Source: Marasmius tenuissimus (lineage: Eukaryota > Basidiomycota > Agaricomycetes > Agaricales > Marasmiaceae). From it: a stretch of DNA of 64,000 nucleotides. The DNA is taken from contig JAQOTA010000059.1 in assembly GCA_029532415.1 (NCBI GenBank), positions 62,001 through 126,000 of the forward strand, written 5' to 3'. The notes under the pieces are model-generated. The model saw only the letters and a program-made list of their open reading frames with translations. It was not told where the DNA came from and ran no database searches. Positions 61,090 through 64,000 of the stretch are shown in pieces (within the stretch, counting starts at the first letter, position 1; every line of letters starts with the position of its first letter). Made by a program: the position numbers and the translations under genes.

Positions 61090-61666
61090 TCAGCCGTGGC
61101 GACCAAGAGCACGAGCAGTCTTGCTGACAACTTTAGCTTCAGCTTGCTTAGCTTTAGCACGTCGAGCACTGGAGGGACGATAAAACGTTATGGAAGTCCA
61201 GGAAACAGAGTGATAGCGAAACTCACTCATCAGCGGCGTCCTTTTCGAGGAACTTAACATGGTCTCTGGCTTCCCGCACTGAGGCTCTGGCGAGGCTCAA
61301 GGCTTGGTCGGCTTCTCGTTCTGCCCGCTCAGCCTCCTCGACTTTTTGTCGGGCACCCATGATAGAGGGGTCGTTCCCAATAGAGGATTTGTTGCCGCCA
61401 AAACCAAGGAACCCACCTGAGCCACCGGAGCGGACGCTACCGCTTCCACGGCGGCTATGGGACGAGGAACGATCGGAGGACGAAGAGCGACGGCCACTGC
61501 CGAATAGACCACCTCGTTGATTATGGCGGTCGTCGTGAACAGGGCGTTCAGTGGATGCCGAGCGACGACCACCGAAAAGCGTGCCCTTGCGAGTGGGAGA
61601 GCCGCTCTTGTGGCTGGGGGAGCGGCGAACTTCGTTATGATCGTCGTGAGATTTGAAGAGAGGCAT
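61090..61666 (-). CDS. small Ser/Arg/Gly-rich protein with coiled coil, unknown function
   Basis: Exons 61666-61227 and 61168-61090 join in phase through a 58-nt intron and give 172 aa. The first half is basic and disordered with repeated FG/GGRRS-type units ([37 protein letters not shown]). The second half is an Ala/Glu/Arg-rich helix (QKVEEAERAEREADQALSLA, then RASVREARDHVKFLEKDA), likely a coiled coil, and the end is basic (KAKQAEAKVVSKTARALGRH). No signal peptide or known domain. The gene structure is convincing; the function is unknown. Confidence 0.75.
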
Positions 61667-62514
61667 GACGGAGAGTACTGGAGTAAAGTTGAGCAGGAAA
61701 GGCTTGTTTTTCTTGGGGTCAAGAAACCTCGAGATGGAAGGTTTATAAGGTACCCAGCTGTAAGTGCGTCACTGAGAGGGGTGAGCATCCCGCGCCACAT
61801 TGGAGCTTCACAGCTTTCTGAGTTTTGAGCTCAGTGAGCTCCATAATTGAAATGATTTCACAGTAGCGTCATATCATGGGTGTGATGGCCTCAAAATGGT
61901 AGGATTGCTGGAGCAACATACGTGAGTCTACGTGAATTGCTTGTGTTGTGTTAGCCTCATGGTGGTGGTGATGGAGCAAGGAAGGAGTGATCGGCAAACG
62001 CCGGTAACTTAGCTGAGTCAGCAGGTTCGACGAGCGCCCATAAGCACCCACCAACGCTAGTCACGTGGACCTTGTTTCAACTTTCACTACTAGCTTCGAT
62101 TGCGAGTTCAGATCCTACACGTTCCGCGGTTTCTGAGAACGAAATTCCCTCGTATTATCTCCTCGTCTACGAAATGGATGGATGTACTAGCTGAGGGTCC
62201 TTGGCCGTTCAGTGCATCACTCTGGGGGCCGTTGCCTCCTTGACCCTCCGTGTATATTATAGTAGACCACCTTCAAACGCTTTCCCCAGACATCAAAACA
62301 TGGGCCAAACTTCCTTGTAGCGACGTGGACTTACCGGCTATGTATAATGGCCTATGTCCCACTAATAGCGACCATTCATCCACCATCCACACGGTAATTC
62401 GAATTCCACTTCCTACTTCAGAAGGGTTCAACTTGTCCGTGCCACGAGACTTTCTCACGTCCTGAACAGTACAAAAGGTGACTCACGCCATCCTGAACTA
62501 GCTCAAACAACGCC
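61667..62514. other. divergent promoter region
   Basis: 848 bases between the start codons of the small coiled-coil gene and the DUF6698-like gene. No coding frame with motifs is seen. It should contain both promoters. Confidence 0.4.
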
Positions 62515-64000
62515 ATGAGCAAACGCAGACCGGCCTCCTCGCGCTCCCGCTCGCCACCTTCAAAGATTCAAAGGCTCTCAAAAGCTACAGCAGCTCCCAG
62601 TACTGACGCATCTTTGCACCCCTCTGTCGGTATCTTTTGAATTATTCGAGCCTTGTCGCATGCTAACACTCGCTGCCACCAGGATTCTGTGTCATCGTCT
62701 GGAGCAAGGTCCCGTCCCTCGTCCACGAAACACAGCGATACGCGGAATTCGATCGTAAAAAGTGTTGCCGATGTGTTCCAAGAAGTCGCAGATTTGAGGG
62801 CGCAAGTGGAGAGGTTGAAGGATGAAAACTGTGAACTGAAACTCAAGGCATTGGATTTCGAGGGTAGACTTGTCAAAAAGGATTCAGAATGTCGAGGGTT
62901 AAGGAGAGAGATGGAACATCAACCAGACGTGGACCATAGTAAGGAGCGCAGGTCGAGCTCGGGCTCCCTTGGCTTTACCGTTGATGCTGATATCGACAGC
63001 GACTACCCACTCGAGGTGCGTAGGTTCTCAGTTGTCGACATTTGCTGCTGCACTCACTCCTGCTTCAATTCGGTGGATCACAGTGTGATAGGGAAACCGA
63101 ACACTCCAAAAATGACAGTGAGTTTGAAGCGACAACGCCGAATACCAGATCAAAAAACGCTGGCAAGGCCAAAAAATGCAGTTCATCTCCGGTTGAGGCG
63201 ACACCGTGAGTACCTGAGTGGTCCTGGGTAGTACACGCAGACTTTCTTATTGAACCGTGTTCCTAGCAAGGACGATGATATCAAGTTTGCTGGAAAATAT
63301 TATATTCGTATGGTCGACCTTTCCTTCGACAACTTGTGGCAAGATACGATAGAATGCCAGCCGAGCGACGAGTCTTTATCTGGAACCAGGTCTGTTACAA
63401 CTCTTGGTTATACGTGTATATTTACTCAAGAGCGTTCACTTTTAGACCTCAGACTTCACAAGAGCACGGAAGCGAGGGAACCAGCTATTCACGTTTTGCT
63501 AAGGAATACCCCGAGATAGACACTCAGCTACTCCAGTGCAGAGACGACGAAGCCAAATTTTCACGCATCGCGAAAGGGGTACGCTGACTGTGTACAAACC
63601 TTCATCAGTATACTCACAGAACAACACGTTTCAATAGCTGGAGTCAGGGGGACGCGAGGCCAGACGACGCGACTCATATACCCTCAAATCCAAGATCCTA
63701 GAGGTTGCTCTCAAGAACCCGCAAGTACCTCCCCGCGAAAGAATCATGAAGCTGAACCCCCCTCTGAGTAAGGAGGATAAGGAGTCGCGCGGTCCTCGCC
63801 ACCCAGACATAGCTACTTTGCTTGCTCCCAGCGAGTTCATACCGAAACTGAGACATGGAACGGACGAGGAAAAAATGAGGTGACTTCAACATTCGCAAAG
63901 GGTCCGTTATTACTGACTATCTTTTCCCGTAAAGCATCATCACCCGCATCGCCAATGGCGGGATCAAGTTGACCTGTGACAAATTTCCTTCCTTCCTATA
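62515..64000 (+). CDS. DUF6698-like protein with N-terminal coiled coil, cut off by window edge
   Basis: Exons 62515-62625, 62683-63015, 63084-63205, 63267-63389, 63431-63578, 63638-63879 and one from about 63934 join in consistent phase and stay open at the window end. The N-terminus is Ser/Arg rich (MSKRRPASSRSRSPPSKIQR), then a coiled coil (VADVFQEVADLRAQVERLKD, ENCELKLKALDFEGRL). The C-terminal part follows the order I know for DUF6698 of mushrooms: GKYYIRMVDLSF, a helix with YPEIDTQLLQ, RIAKGLESGGREARRRDSYT with LKSKILE, a Pro-rich NPPLSKEDKE, RGPRHPDIATLLAPSEF, and NGGIKLTCDKFPSFLY. The match is by pattern, not search. Members have no known function and are often expanded in Agaricomycetes. 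The first donor (gtcggt) is weak. Confidence 0.6.

Overview
The window reads as nuclear DNA of a filamentous basidiomycete, most likely an Agaricomycete. Almost every gene is cut by several 50-70 nt GT-AG introns, genes lie close together on both strands, and the families are fungal: Zn2Cys6, Gti1/Pac2 and cys-3-type bZIP regulators, a Cdc11-type septin, Sey1, Ppg1 and a DUF6698-like protein, a family I know from mushrooms. I see no prophage, CRISPR array, rRNA gene, tRNA gene or intact transposon. All gene models were spliced by eye, so exon edges are inferences from splice motifs, reading phase and family motifs.

Layout. 0-8.7 kb: a Zn2Cys6 regulator cut by the left edge, then a divergent pair (diphthamide protein Dph4 and mitochondrial tryptophanyl-tRNA synthetase) whose start codons appear to overlap, then a 1269-aa protein of unknown function. 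8.7-10.3 kb holds no recognisable gene. 10.3-21.7 kb: Sey1 (ER fusion GTPase), a short-chain dehydrogenase, a septin and a CLC chloride transporter. 21.8-34.3 kb: a small protein behind a TATA box, Tsr1 (40S biogenesis), a quinone-oxidoreductase-like enzyme, an Rkm4/SETD6-type lysine methyltransferase, a CRAL-TRIO protein and the phosphatase Ppg1. 35.9-45.4 kb: a C2H2 protein, the splicing factor Cwc24, a bZIP regulator and a LysM protein, separated by long gaps. 45.4-50.2 kb: poorly recognised sequence including a small two-helix membrane protein, then a glycolipid transfer protein back to back with a free-methionine-R-sulfoxide reductase. 50.2-59.8 kb: two Gti1/Pac2 (WOPR) regulators in tandem, each behind 2.5-2.8 kb of gene-poor DNA. 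59.8-64 kb: a PhzF-family enzyme, a small Ser/Gly-rich coiled-coil protein and a DUF6698-like gene running off the right edge.

Most genes are independent housekeeping or regulatory functions: translation (Dph4, WARS2, Tsr1, Rkm4), splicing (Cwc24), membrane and lipid traffic (Sey1, CRAL-TRIO, GLTP, CLC) and septation. I found no biosynthetic or defence cluster. The most distinctive items are the run of three micro-exons (4, 8 and 6 nt) inside the zinc-cluster codons, the tandem WOPR paralogs that share a C-terminal motif outside the DNA-binding domain, the overlapping divergent start codons, and a perfect 13-bp hairpin between the WOPR genes.
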